Below are positions 10,024 through 18,125 of a stretch of DNA of 37,130 nucleotides, in pieces. The DNA lies in assembly GCA_023388955.1 (NCBI GenBank), contig JAEWFH010000173.1:1-37130 (forward strand). The letters run 5' to 3'. The DNA is from Pseudomonadota bacterium. GTDB lineage: Bacteria; Pseudomonadota; Gammaproteobacteria; Xanthomonadales; Xanthomonadaceae. The position numbers and the translations under genes were made by a program. A model generated the notes under the pieces. It did no database searches and was not told the DNA's origin. It saw only the letters and a list, made by a program, of their open reading frames with translations. Each line of letters begins with the position of its first letter. Position 1 is the stretch's first letter.

Positions 10024-11072
10024 TGGCGGTCCGCCCGGCAGGGCGGGCACGCATGGCGGCGGCGGGCCTGGTGCTCGCCGCCGCGCTCGTGTCCGCCGGG
10101 TGCTCGATCAACCCGGACTGGCAGCTGACCCGTACCGATGCGCCGGCGGGCACGCTGTTGCTGGATACCCCTTTCCATCCGCAGACCGACTACCAGTGCG
10201 GGCCGGCGGCGCTGGCCACGGTGCTGGGGGCCAGTGGGGCCGGGGTGACGCCGGAGTCGCTGGTCCCGCAGGTCTACCTGCCGGGCCGGGAAGGGAGCCT
10301 GCAACTGGAGCTGGTGGCCGCCACCCGCCGTGCCGGCCGCATTCCCTACGTCATCGACCGCGAGCCGCAGGCATTGCTGGACGAGCTGCACGCCGGGCGA
10401 CCGGTACTGGTGCTGCAGAACCTGCTGGTACGCACGGTGCCGCGCTGGCACTACGCGGTGGTGGTCGGGGTCGACGCGGGCGCGAACCGGCTGCTCCTCA
10501 ACAGCGGCACCGAGCAGGGGCTGGAAGTGGCGGCGCCGAAGTTCCTGCGAACCTGGGACTGGGCCGGGCGCTGGGGCCTGCTGTCATTGCGTCCGGGCGA
10601 GGTGCCGGCCCGCGCGGACCCGGTGCGTTACCTGGCCGCGGTCGCCGATTTCGAGCAGGTCGCCGGCGCCGAGGCCGCCGCACCCGCCTACGCCGCCGCG
10701 CTGCGGCGCTGGCCCGGCGAGCCACGTGCCCACCTGGCCATGGGCAACCAGGCATACGCGGCCGGCACCCTGGAGCAGGCGGCGGTGCATTACCGGGACG
10801 GCCTCGCGCTGGCCCCGGAAGACGCCGTACTGGGCAACAACTACGCCAGTGCCCTGGGCGAGCTGGGTTGCCGCGCGCAGGCGCGGGAGGTCATCGCGGC
10901 CGCGCTGGAGTCGCACCCCGCCGACGGGCCGTGGCGCGCGGAACTGGAGGCCACGCGTGGCGAGCTCGACGCCGCGGGGGAGACGGTAGGGCCAAACCGC
11001 ATCTGCGCCCGGCACGGGCGCCCCGCGGCGGGCCAGGCTGCGCCGCGGGGCGGTGTCAGAAGTCGTGGTTGA
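10023..11072 (+). CDS. PA2778-family lipoprotein, C39-like cysteine peptidase with TPR repeats
   Basis: 349 residues. A lipoprotein signal ends in the lipobox VSAGC (Cys27). A papain-like C39-type domain follows, with candidate catalytic Cys59 (DYQCGPAALATVL), His143 (RWHYAVVVGVD) and Asn160 (LLLNSGTEQ). Residues about 205-320 form TPR-like helices (HLAMGNQAYAAGTLEQAAVH, NNYASALGELGC). It is probably a membrane-anchored peptidase or peptidase-fold binder in the periplasm; the substrate is unknown. It starts one base into the stop of the PA2779-like gene. The last 30 or so residues (after GETVGPNRIC) are low-complexity and cross a hairpin and the convergent DUF4426 gene, so the true domain ends earlier than the stop. 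Confidence 0.83.
   Translation: MAVRPAGRARMAAAGLVLAAALVSAGCSINPDWQLTRTDAPAGTLLLDTPFHPQTDYQCGPAALATVLGASGAGVTPESLVPQVYLPGREGSLQLELVAATRRAGRIPYVIDREPQALLDELHAGRPVLVLQNLLVRTVPRWHYAVVVGVDAGANRLLLNSGTEQGLEVAAPKFLRTWDWAGRWGLLSLRPGEVPARADPVRYLAAVADFEQVAGAEAAAPAYAAALRRWPGEPRAHLAMGNQAYAAGTLEQAAVHYRDGLALAPEDAVLGNNYASALGELGCRAQAREVIAAALESHPADGPWRAELEATRGELDAAGETVGPNRICARHGRPAAGQAAPRGGVRSRG
11019..11052. terminator. 12-bp hairpin at the PA2778-like/DUF4426 convergent junction
   Basis: CGCCCCGCGGCG (11019-11030) pairs perfectly with CGCCGCGGGGCG (11041-11052) around a 10-nt loop. It starts 3 nt after the minus-strand DUF4426 stop (11056-11058) and lies inside the 3' end of the plus-strand peptidase ORF, so it can serve the minus transcript as a terminator. 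No U-tract. Confidence 0.5.
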
Positions 11073-11505
11073 ACCGCAGCGTGGCCGGGGGTTCGCCGTC
11101 GCGGCGTACCTCGACCTCGAAGGTGAGCGTTTCCGGCGGTTCCACGCGGAAGGTGCCGACGTGGTCGGTGAACCCGCCGGCCTCCAGTTCGCGCAACGGC
11201 AGCTGCGCGCGGTTGCCGCGAAGGTCGACGGCGGACGCGGTGACCCGGGCCGGCACGCTCACGTGCTGGCCGTCGCCGCCGGTACGGACCCCGACCATCA
11301 GCATCACCACGTTGTCGCCGCGCTCGATGCCATAGCCCGACGCCATCTCCGGCGCCAGGTTGCGGGTCGGCACCAGGTTGGCCCGGATGGTGATGTCGCG
11401 GACCTGCAGTTCCGCCTGGTGCGGCTGCAACGCCGTACCTTCCGCCGGGCCCTGGCCGCTGCACGCGGCCAGCAATACCGCGAGCGCCGGGACCACAACG
11501 CGCAT
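11056..11505 (-). CDS. DUF4426 family lipoprotein
   Basis: 149 residues starting MRVVVPALAVLLAACSGQGP, a short signal peptide with a LAAC lipobox, so probably an outer- or inner-membrane-tethered periplasmic lipoprotein. The mature part is an all-beta domain (ELQVRDITIRANLVPTRNLA, YGIERGDNVVMLMVGV, TLTFEVEVRRDGEPPATLRF) matching the DUF4426 family, whose role is not known. The ATG at 11503-11505 follows the proC stop by 7 nt with TAAGGG as ribosome site; an ATG five codons earlier overlaps proC and is the alternative. Conserved linkage with proC is known in other gammaproteobacteria. Confidence 0.78.
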   Translation of the reverse strand: MRVVVPALAVLLAACSGQGPAEGTALQPHQAELQVRDITIRANLVPTRNLAPEMASGYGIERGDNVVMLMVGVRTGGDGQHVSVPARVTASAVDLRGNRAQLPLRELEAGGFTDHVGTFRVEPPETLTFEVEVRRDGEPPATLRFNHDF

Positions 11506-11512
11506 GTGGCCC

Positions 11513-12349
11513 TTACTCATCGTTGGCTGCCGAAAGTTCCGCGCCACGGCGGGTCGCGGCATCCACCGCGCGGTCGACCAGGGCCCGCAGGCCGCCGTCC
11601 TCGAAGGCCTCGATGCCGGCCTGGGTGGTTCCGCCCTTCGAGGTGACCTTGCGCCGCAGCGTCGCCGCGTCCTCGCCGGACTCGGCCAGCATCCGCGCCG
11701 CGCCCAGGATGGTCTGGTTGGCCAGCTTCGCCGCCACCCCGCGGGGGAGCCCCTGCCTGGCGCCGGCGTCGGCGAGCGCCTCGGCCAGCAGGAAGATGTA
11801 GGCCGGGCCGCTGCCGGACACGCCGGTCACCGAATCCATCAGGGCCTCGTCGTCGATCCATTCGACCTCGCCGACGGCTTCCAGCAGCTCGCCGGCGCGG
11901 TCGCGCTGGTAGTCCTCCACGTGCGTGTTGGCGTACAGGCCGGTCATCCCGGCGCCCAGCAGGGAGGGGGTGTTGGGCATCGCACGCACCACCGGCATGG
12001 CGCCGCCGAGCCAGTCGGAGACCTGCCGGCTGGTGATGCCCGCGGCGACCGAGACCGCCACCGGCCGGAGCTGCCGTGCCAGCCCGGCCAGGTCGTTGCA
12101 CACCGCGCGCATCCCCTGCGGCTTGACCGCCAGCACCCAGTAGTCCGCACCGTCGACGGCCTCGGCGGGGGTCGGGAAGCATTCGACGCCGAAGTCGGCG
12201 GCGAGCTGTTCGCGGTTGCCGGCGTTGCGGTCGGCAACGCGGATCCGCCCCGGGTCGGTACCGCGGGCCACCAGCCCGCCGATCAGGCTGCGCGCCATGT
12301 TGCCGCCGCCGACGAAGGCGACGACCGGGGTGTCGGTCTGCTCGTTCAT
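11513..12349 (-). CDS. proC: Pyrroline-5-carboxylate reductase
   Basis: Reduces pyrroline-5-carboxylate to proline with NAD(P)H, the last step of proline synthesis. The 278 residues show the N-terminal Rossmann motif VAFVGGGNMARSLIGGL, VLAVKPQ, VVRAMPNTPSLLGAGMTG, and the C-terminal catalytic signature VTGVSGSGPAYIFLLAEAL with SKGGTTQAG. The ATG at 12347-12349 follows AAAGGCCAGGG. Divergent from pilT. The YggS gene that in many gammaproteobacteria sits between pilT and proC is not present here. Confidence 0.96.
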   Translation of the reverse strand: MNEQTDTPVVAFVGGGNMARSLIGGLVARGTDPGRIRVADRNAGNREQLAADFGVECFPTPAEAVDGADYWVLAVKPQGMRAVCNDLAGLARQLRPVAVSVAAGITSRQVSDWLGGAMPVVRAMPNTPSLLGAGMTGLYANTHVEDYQRDRAGELLEAVGEVEWIDDEALMDSVTGVSGSGPAYIFLLAEALADAGARQGLPRGVAAKLANQTILGAARMLAESGEDAATLRRKVTSKGGTTQAGIEAFEDGGLRALVDRAVDAATRRGAELSAANDE

Positions 12350-12568
12350 GTCCCTGGCCTTTCCACGTGAGCCCGACAGTGTAGGGCGACCGGCCGGCGC
12401 CCGCCTTGCCGCGGCTGCGAAGACCGGGCTGTGATGGCGGGCGTAATCGCGCGCCGGAAGCAGGGCTATACTCGGCCGCAAGGGGGCGCGGCGGCCCATG
12501 GCCGCGTCATTACAGTGCACCAGGGCGCGCCGGGCGCGGCCTGCAAAAAACGCGCGCGGGGAGCACGC
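12350..12568. promoter_or_regulatory. Divergent proC/pilT control region
   Basis: The longest gene-free gap in the window (219 nt). Facing proC, minus-strand TACACT (12383-12378) is a possible -10, giving a leader of about 22 nt. Facing pilT, TATACT (12467-12472) is a 5-of-6 -10 match, giving a leader of about 90 nt that contains a perfect 6-bp hairpin, GCGGCC-CAT-GGCCGC at 12491-12505. No good -35 is seen for either, and no -24/-12 sigma-54 motif was found. Confidence 0.4.
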
Positions 12569-13606
12569 ATGGACATCGCCGAACTGCTGGCGTTCTCGGT
12601 CAAGAACAAGGCCTCCGACCTCCACCTCTCGGCCGGCATGCCGCCGATGATCCGGGTCGATGGCGACGTGCGCCGGATCAACATCCCGGCGCTGGACCAC
12701 AAGGCGGTGCATGCGCTGGTCTACGACATCATGTCGGACAAGCAGCGCCGCGACTACGAGGAGTTCCTCGAGGTCGACTTCTCGTTCGAGATCGCCGGCC
12801 TGGCGCGCTTCCGCGTCAACGCCTTCAACCAGAACCGCGGCGCCGGCGCGGTGTTCCGCACCATTCCCTCGGAGGTGCTGACGCTTGAGGACCTGGGCAC
12901 CCCGCGGATCTTCCGCGAGCTGATCGACCAGCCGCAGGGCCTGATCCTGGTCACCGGTCCGACCGGTTCGGGAAAGTCGACCACGCTGGCGGCGATGATC
13001 GACCACATCAACAAGCAGGAATACGCGCACATCCTCACCATCGAGGACCCGATCGAGTTCGTGCACACCTCGCAGAAGTGCCTGATCAACCAGCGCGAGG
13101 TACACCGCGACACCCACGGCTTCAACGAGGCCCTGCGCTCGGCGCTGCGCGAGGACCCGGACTACGTGCTGGTCGGCGAGCTGCGCGACCTGGAGACCAT
13201 CCGCCTGGCGCTGACCGCCGCGGAGACCGGCCACCTGGTGTTCGGCACCCTGCACACCTCCTCGGCGGCCAAGACCGTGGACCGCATCATCGACGTGTTC
13301 CCGGCCGGCGAGAAGCCGATGGTCCGCTCGATGCTGTCGGAGTCGCTGCGCGCGGTGATCAGCCAGGCGCTGCTGAAGAAGGTCGGCGGCGGGCGTACCG
13401 CGGCCTGGGAGATCATGGTCGGCACACCGGCGATCCGTAACCTGATCCGCGAGGACAAGGTGGCGCAGATGTACTCGGCCATCCAGACCGGCCAGAACGC
13501 CGGCATGATGACCCTGGACCAGCACCTGCAGGATCTGGTCAAGCGCGGCATGATCCTGCGCCCGCAGGCCCGCGAGTACGCCAGGGACAAGCGCCTGTTC
13601 GACTGA
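12569..13606 (+). CDS. pilT: Type IV pilus retraction ATPase PilT
   Basis: Hexameric cytoplasmic ATPase that depolymerises type IV pili for twitching motility and DNA uptake. The 345 residues carry a PAS-like N-domain (MDIAELLAFSVKNKASDLHL), Walker A GPTGSGKST (about 130-138), the Asp box EDPIEFVH, Walker B LVGELRDLETI and the His box GHLVFGTLHTSSAAKTVDRI. The C-terminal AIRNLIREDKVAQMYSAIQT distinguishes PilT from PilB and PilU. ATG 12569 follows GGGGAG at 6 nt; an upstream in-frame extension is not family-like. It is followed after 22 nt by pilU. Confidence 0.97.
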   Translation: MDIAELLAFSVKNKASDLHLSAGMPPMIRVDGDVRRINIPALDHKAVHALVYDIMSDKQRRDYEEFLEVDFSFEIAGLARFRVNAFNQNRGAGAVFRTIPSEVLTLEDLGTPRIFRELIDQPQGLILVTGPTGSGKSTTLAAMIDHINKQEYAHILTIEDPIEFVHTSQKCLINQREVHRDTHGFNEALRSALREDPDYVLVGELRDLETIRLALTAAETGHLVFGTLHTSSAAKTVDRIIDVFPAGEKPMVRSMLSESLRAVISQALLKKVGGGRTAAWEIMVGTPAIRNLIREDKVAQMYSAIQTGQNAGMMTLDQHLQDLVKRGMILRPQAREYARDKRLFD

Positions 13607-13628
13607 GCGCCCGGACGAGGACACCGAC

Positions 13629-14801
13629 ATGAGCACCAACGCACCCGGCAGCACCGGCGCCAGCGCCGCCAGCGGTCCCATCGACTTCACTTCCTTCCTG
13701 AAGCTGATGGCGCACCAGAAGGCGTCCGACCTGTTCATCACCGCCGGCATGCCGCCGTCGATGAAGGTCAACGGCAAGATCTCCCCGATCACCCAGAACC
13801 CGCTGACGCCCCAGCAGAGCCGGGACCTGGTGCTGAACGTGATGAACCCCACCCAGCGCGAGGAGTTCGAGAAGACCCACGAGGCCAACTTCGCCATCGG
13901 CCTGGCCGGGGTGGGGCGGTTTCGCGTGAGCTGCTTCTTCCAGCGCAACCAGGTCGGCATGGTGCTGCGCCGGATCGAGACCAAGATCCCGACCTTCGAG
14001 GAGCTCAACCTGCCGCCGGTGCTGAAGACGCTGTCGATGACCAAGCGCGGCATCATCATCTTCGTCGGCGCCACCGGCACGGGTAAATCGACCTCGCTGG
14101 CGGCGATGATCGGCTACCGCAACGCCAACTCTACCGGGCACATCATCACCATCGAGGACCCGATCGAGTTCGTGCACCGCCACCAGGGCTGCATCATCAC
14201 CCAGCGCGAGGTCGGCATCGACACCGACAGCTGGGAGAACGCGCTCAAGAACACGCTGCGCCAGGCGCCGGACGTGATCATGATCGGCGAGGTGCGTACC
14301 CGCGAGGGCATGGACCACGCCATCGCCTTTGCCGAGACCGGGCACCTGGTGCTGTGCACGCTGCACGCCAACAATGCCAACCAGGCGATGGACCGGATCA
14401 TCAACTTCTTCCCCGAGGACCGCCGCGACCAGCTGCTGATGGACCTGTCGCTGAACCTCAAGGGCGTGGTCGCCCAGCAGCTGATCCCGACGCCGGATGG
14501 CAAGGCGCGCCGGGTGGCGATGGAGATCCTGCTGGGAACGCCGCTGGTGCAGGACTACATCCGCGACGGCGAGATCCACAAGCTCAAGGAAGTGATGAAG
14601 GAATCCACCCAGCTGGGGATGCAGACCTTCGACCAGGCACTGTTCGAACTCTACCAGGCCGGCCAGATCAGCTACGACGACGCCTTGCGCTTCGCCGACT
14701 CGCAGAACGAAGTGCGCCTGCGCATCAAGCTCGCGCAGGGCGGGGATGCAAACACGCTGTCGGCGGGCCTGGACGGGGTGGAGGTGGCGGAGCTGCGCTG
14801 A
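13629..14801 (+). CDS. pilU: PilT-dependent accessory retraction ATPase PilU
   Basis: 390-residue PilT paralogue that boosts PilT-driven retraction. It shows the N-domain IDFTSFLKLMAHQKASDLFI, Walker A GATGTGKST (about 147-155), EDPIEFVHRH, Walker B MIGEVRTREGM, and the His box GHLVLCTLHANNANQAMDRI. The C-terminal extension (LGMQTFDQALFELYQAGQIS) is as expected for PilU. An alanine/serine/glycine-rich stretch at residues 2-17 precedes the fold. It forms an operon with pilT. Its last 77 nt overlap the convergent receiver gene. Confidence 0.95.
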   Translation: MSTNAPGSTGASAASGPIDFTSFLKLMAHQKASDLFITAGMPPSMKVNGKISPITQNPLTPQQSRDLVLNVMNPTQREEFEKTHEANFAIGLAGVGRFRVSCFFQRNQVGMVLRRIETKIPTFEELNLPPVLKTLSMTKRGIIIFVGATGTGKSTSLAAMIGYRNANSTGHIITIEDPIEFVHRHQGCIITQREVGIDTDSWENALKNTLRQAPDVIMIGEVRTREGMDHAIAFAETGHLVLCTLHANNANQAMDRIINFFPEDRRDQLLMDLSLNLKGVVAQQLIPTPDGKARRVAMEILLGTPLVQDYIRDGEIHKLKEVMKESTQLGMQTFDQALFELYQAGQISYDDALRFADSQNEVRLRIKLAQGGDANTLSAGLDGVEVAELR

Positions 14802-15150
14802 TCCCGGCGGCCACCGCCGCGGCCAGCCGCTCCAGCTGGAACTTGGAATAGAAGCCGGTGGCGCCGGCGTGGCGCGCGGCGGTCTCGCTGCCGGGATCGT
14901 CACTGCCGGTCAGGAACACGAACGGGCACCCCGGGTGGCACTCGTGCACCAGTGCCAGTGCCTCCATCCCGTCGAAGGCGGGCAGCGCCAGGTCGGAGAG
15001 CACCAGGTCGGGGGCGCCGTCGCGCAGGGCCTGTTCCAGCCCCCTACGGCTGTCGACGCGGGTCCAGCCGACGGCCAGGCCCGCCTCCTCCAGCGCCAGT
15101 GCCAGCAACTCGGCGTCCTCGACGCTGTCCTCCACCAGCACGATGTTCAT
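14725..15150 (-). CDS. Stand-alone receiver domain (response regulator without output)
   Basis: 141 residues: a complete CheY-like receiver (MNIVLVEDSVEDAELLALAL, phospho-acceptor Asp53 in LSDLALPAFDG, Thr81 region FLTGSDD, Lys103 in GFYSKFQLERL). An unstructured proline-rich tail follows (ISAAPPPPPRPGPP) that exists only because the frame runs antisense into pilU. There is no output domain. It is third in a kinase-receiver-receiver run, 10 nt after the previous receiver. It may be a phosphate sink, a phosphorelay intermediate or a regulator of a protein target. Proximity to pilTU suggests motility but does not prove it. Confidence 0.85.
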   Translation of the reverse strand: MNIVLVEDSVEDAELLALALEEAGLAVGWTRVDSRRGLEQALRDGAPDLVLSDLALPAFDGMEALALVHECHPGCPFVFLTGSDDPGSETAARHAGATGFYSKFQLERLAAAVAAGISAAPPPPPRPGPPTACLHPRPARA

Positions 15151-15160
15151 GGCGGTGCGG

Positions 15161-15598
15161 CTACTCCGAGGGCGCCTCGTTGAAGACCGCCCAGAACTGG
15201 CCCAGGGTCTTGACCGCAGTGAAGAACTGGTCGGCGTCCACTGGCTTGACCACGTAGGCGTTCACGCCCAGGTCCCAGCTGCGGGCCAGGTCGCTCTCCT
15301 CGCTGGACGAGGTCAGCATGACCACCGGGATGCGGCGCAGGGCTTCGTCGTCGCGCATCTGCTGCAGCACCTCGAGCCCGTCCATGCGCGGCATCTTGAT
15401 GTCCAGCAGCAGCACCGCGGGGTTGCCCTCCCGGCGGTCGGCGAAGCGGCCCCGGCGCAACAGGTAGTCCATCACCTCGACGCCGTCCTCCACGTGCACC
15501 ACGGGGTTGACCAGGTTGGCCTCGCCCAGGGCGTCCAGTGCCATCTCGGCGTCGGCGGGGCTGTCTTCTGCCAGCAGGATGGTGCGGATGTTGCTCAT
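15161..15598 (-). CDS. Rcp1-like stand-alone receiver
   Basis: 145 residues of the Rcp1/CheY-like type that often partner phytochrome-like kinases. It has RTILLAEDSPADAEMALDAL, an inserted basic loop YLLRRGRFADRREGNPAVLL, phospho-acceptor Asp66 (LLLDIKMPRMDG), VVMLTSSSEESD and the conserved Lys in AYVVKPVDADQF. No effector domain. Its ATG overlaps the kinase stop as ATGA, which makes it the likely direct partner of the kinase. Confidence 0.92.
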   Translation of the reverse strand: MSNIRTILLAEDSPADAEMALDALGEANLVNPVVHVEDGVEVMDYLLRRGRFADRREGNPAVLLLDIKMPRMDGLEVLQQMRDDEALRRIPVVMLTSSSEESDLARSWDLGVNAYVVKPVDADQFFTAVKTLGQFWAVFNEAPSE

Positions 15599-17409
15599 GC
15601 AAGGGACTCCGAAGGGGGACCGTCCAGCGTCGCCGGAAGGGTGAAATGGAAGGTGGCGCCGACATCCAGTTCGGCATCCGCCCAGATCTGGCCGCCATGG
15701 CGCGTAATCACGCGCCGGACACTGGCCAGGCCGATGCCCGTGCCCTGGTACTCCGACGCCTTGTGCATGCGCTGGAACACGCCGAACAGCTTGTCCGCGT
15801 ACTGCATGTCGAAGCCTGCGCCGTTGTCCTTGACGGTGAACAGGTGGCTGCCGTCGTCCTGGCGGCGGTGCGTGACCTCGATCACCGCCGGGTCGCGGGC
15901 GTCACTGTACTTCACCGCGTTGCCCAGCAGGTTCAGCCAGACCTGGCGCAGCATGTTCTCGTCACCGACCAGGATCGGCAGCGGCGAGACGACCCATTGC
16001 ACGCGGCGCTCCGGGGCGTCGTTGGCGAGCATCGAGTCGTACATCGCCCGGGTCTCGGCGACCAGGCTCTGCATGTCCACCGGCTGCAGCCGCATGGCGC
16101 TGCGGCCCAGACGGGAATAGACCAGCAGGTCGTCGATCAGCTCGGCCATGCGGCGTGCCGACGAGCCGATCACCTCCAGGTAGTGCCGGCTCTTCTCGTC
16201 GGCGTCCTCCCCGAGGCGGCGTTCGAGCTTGTCGGCGAAGCCGGCGATGTGGCGCAGCGGGGCGCGCAGGTCGTGGGAAACCGAGTAGCTGAACGCCTCC
16301 AGCTCGCGGTTGACCTCCGAAACCTGGTCGACTTTGCCCTCCAGCTGCCGGTTGAGGTGGCGCACCTGGTGTTCGATCGCCTTCTGTGCGGTGACGTCGC
16401 TGACCGTGACCAGCACCACGCGCTCGTCGCGGTCGGGGAGCGGCATGCGCCGGGCGTTGATCAGCATCATCCGCTCGCTGTCGTCGCTGGTGCGCTGGCG
16501 CTGTTCGTGGTCCCACAGCTCGCGGTCGCGGAACAGCACGTCATTGAGCCGCTGCAGGATGACCGGATCCGACCAGGCACCGTCGCCGACCTCCTTGAGC
16601 GGGCCGCCGTCGAGTTCCGCCTGTGGATTGCCGGTATAGAGTTCGGCAAAGGCGGCGTTGTGCATGACGATCGCCTGGTCCTCGTTGAGCAGGACGATGG
16701 GCTCGCGCACGGTCTGCATCACCGCGCTGGCGCGCAGGCTTGCCTGCTGGAGCTCGCGTTGCGCCTGCAGCCGGTCGCGGAGCTGGCGTTGCAGCAGCCA
16801 GGCCAGCAGCGCGAGCAGGGTGGTCTGCAGCAGCATCGTGGCCAGGGTGAGCTGGCCGCCGCGGGCGCGCATCCGCTCGGCGTTGTCGCTGCGCTCGAGC
16901 ACCTCGCGGCGCTCTTCCTCCAGCAGGCCGGCGGCGATGTCCCGAATCGGGAAGCGGGTGACGGCTTCCTCGGCGATCGCCAACAGTTCTTCGGGCTGCT
17001 GGCTGCTGGCGATCCGGGCAGTCAGGGCGCGGCGCTGGTCGATGACCGCGCGCAGTTCACCGATGCGTCGCTGCTGTATCGGCTTGTCGGCGGTCAGGCT
17101 GGCCAGGACCTGGAACTGCTCGTCGAGCAGTGCGGTGCTCTCGACCAGGCGGTCTCGCACCTGCGTGGTGTCGATGCCGGCCGCCAGCGCCAGGGTCGCC
17201 GACTCGATGTCGCGGATGCCGTAGCTGAGTTCATGGACGGCCAGCTCGACCTGGCGCGAATGTTCCAGGTGGGACGCCGACTCGGTCTCGCTCCTGACCA
17301 CCGTGTAGAGGAAAGCGAGCGGCAGCACGACGACCACCAGCACCGCGAGCACCAGCGCCGGCAGCTGCCATCGTCTCCAGCTGTCCAAGGCGCCCTGCGC
17401 TTTTTGCAT
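15595..17409 (-). CDS. CHASE3-PAS sensor histidine kinase (phytochrome-type kinase core)
   Basis: 604-residue membrane kinase. TM1 (about 16-38) is followed by a helical CHASE3-like periplasmic domain (about 40-180: ETESASHLEHSRQVELAVHE, RDRLVESTALLDEQFQVL). TM2 (about 186-207), a coiled linker and a PAS domain (about 222-345) come next. HisKA has His379 in YSVSHDLRAPLRHIAGF, and the HATPase shows LNLLGNAVKYS, DNGAGFDM and GTGIGLASV. The H-box form VSHDLRAPL and the Rcp1-like partner are typical of the phytochrome-like kinase group. The ATG at 17407-17409 follows GGGGGCGGGA; an upstream in-frame ATG at 17475 would put basic residues before TM1. All catalytic residues are present; the stimulus is unknown. 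Confidence 0.93.
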   Translation of the reverse strand: MQKAQGALDSWRRWQLPALVLAVLVVVVLPLAFLYTVVRSETESASHLEHSRQVELAVHELSYGIRDIESATLALAAGIDTTQVRDRLVESTALLDEQFQVLASLTADKPIQQRRIGELRAVIDQRRALTARIASSQQPEELLAIAEEAVTRFPIRDIAAGLLEEERREVLERSDNAERMRARGGQLTLATMLLQTTLLALLAWLLQRQLRDRLQAQRELQQASLRASAVMQTVREPIVLLNEDQAIVMHNAAFAELYTGNPQAELDGGPLKEVGDGAWSDPVILQRLNDVLFRDRELWDHEQRQRTSDDSERMMLINARRMPLPDRDERVVLVTVSDVTAQKAIEHQVRHLNRQLEGKVDQVSEVNRELEAFSYSVSHDLRAPLRHIAGFADKLERRLGEDADEKSRHYLEVIGSSARRMAELIDDLLVYSRLGRSAMRLQPVDMQSLVAETRAMYDSMLANDAPERRVQWVVSPLPILVGDENMLRQVWLNLLGNAVKYSDARDPAVIEVTHRRQDDGSHLFTVKDNGAGFDMQYADKLFGVFQRMHKASEYQGTGIGLASVRRVITRHGGQIWADAELDVGATFHFTLPATLDGPPSESLA

Positions 17410-17546
17410 TCCCGCCCCCTGTCCGTTCCGTGTATACCGCCTGCGCGCGGGCGTGCGCCGGCGACCCCGCATCATGGCGGGCGCGGAGGGTGCCGGTCAA
17501 ACCGTGGGGGCGCCGCCGGATGCGCGGTGTTGATGTGGCGGCGGGC

Positions 17547-17552
17547 TAGAAT
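17547..17552 (+). promoter_or_regulatory. TAGAAT -10 box 6 nt before the yqgE start (possible leaderless promoter)
   Basis: TAGAAT is followed by ACGGCC and the yqgE ATG at 17559, the same hexamer and spacing as at aroK. No Shine-Dalgarno is present. A TTGATG lies only 11 nt upstream, too close for a standard -35. Confidence 0.5.
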
Positions 17553-17558
17553 ACGGCC

Positions 17559-18125
17559 ATGCTGACCCCGGTCTCGAACTTCGCCAACCAGCTGCTGATC
17601 GCCCTGCCGTCGCTGGCCGGGAGCGGCTTTTCCCGCAGTGTTGCACTGATCTGCCAGCACGACGACGACGGCGCCATGGGGATCGTCGTCAACCGCCCGT
17701 CGGAGTACACCATCGGCGAGGTGCTGGGGCAGATGGGCGTGGACGGGGGCAGTGACGAGCTGCGGGCCCGGCCGGTGCTGGCCGGCGGGCCGGTGCACCC
17801 GGAGCGCGGCTTCGTGATCCATGACGGTGGCATGCGCTGGGATTCGTCCCTGGAAGTCGCCGAGGGGCTGTACCTGACCACCTCGCGCGAGATCCTGGAG
17901 GACATGGCGCGCGGCGAGGGCCCCGACAACGCCGTGGTCGCGCTCGGCTGCGCGGGCTGGGAGTCCGGCCAGCTGGAACAGGAGCTGGCGGACAACGACT
18001 GGCTGACCGCGCCCTCGGACCACGAACTGCTGTTCAAGCTGCCGCTGGACACCCGCTGGGAGGCTGCGGCCGGGCGCATCGGCGTGGATTTCGCGCACCT
18101 GGCGGACTACGCCGGGCACGCATGA
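17559..18125 (+). CDS. yqgE: YqgE/AlgH family protein
   Basis: 188 residues matching the YqgE/AlgH fold from end to end. It opens with LTPVSNFANQLLIALPSLAG and continues with FSRSVALICQHDDDGAMGIVVN, VLAGGPVHPERGFVIH, GLYLTTSREILEDMARGEGP and the ALGCAGWESGQLEQEL signature. The biochemical function of the family is unsettled; AlgH was linked to alginate regulation in Pseudomonas. It overlaps ruvX by 4 nt (ATGA), the usual partner. There is no ribosome site, but a -10 box lies at leaderless distance. Confidence 0.95.
   Translation: MLTPVSNFANQLLIALPSLAGSGFSRSVALICQHDDDGAMGIVVNRPSEYTIGEVLGQMGVDGGSDELRARPVLAGGPVHPERGFVIHDGGMRWDSSLEVAEGLYLTTSREILEDMARGEGPDNAVVALGCAGWESGQLEQELADNDWLTAPSDHELLFKLPLDTRWEAAAGRIGVDFAHLADYAGHA

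Noticed and set aside
12431..12568. 46-residue N-terminal extension of PilT
   Set aside because: Basic, glycine-rich and contains the likely -10 box; PilT proteins start MDIAELLAF, with a good ribosome site here.
15538..17565. 675-codon plus-strand open frame opposite the CHASE3-PAS kinase
   Set aside because: Low-complexity translation with no recognisable fold; the minus strand carries intact H-box, N-box and G-boxes.
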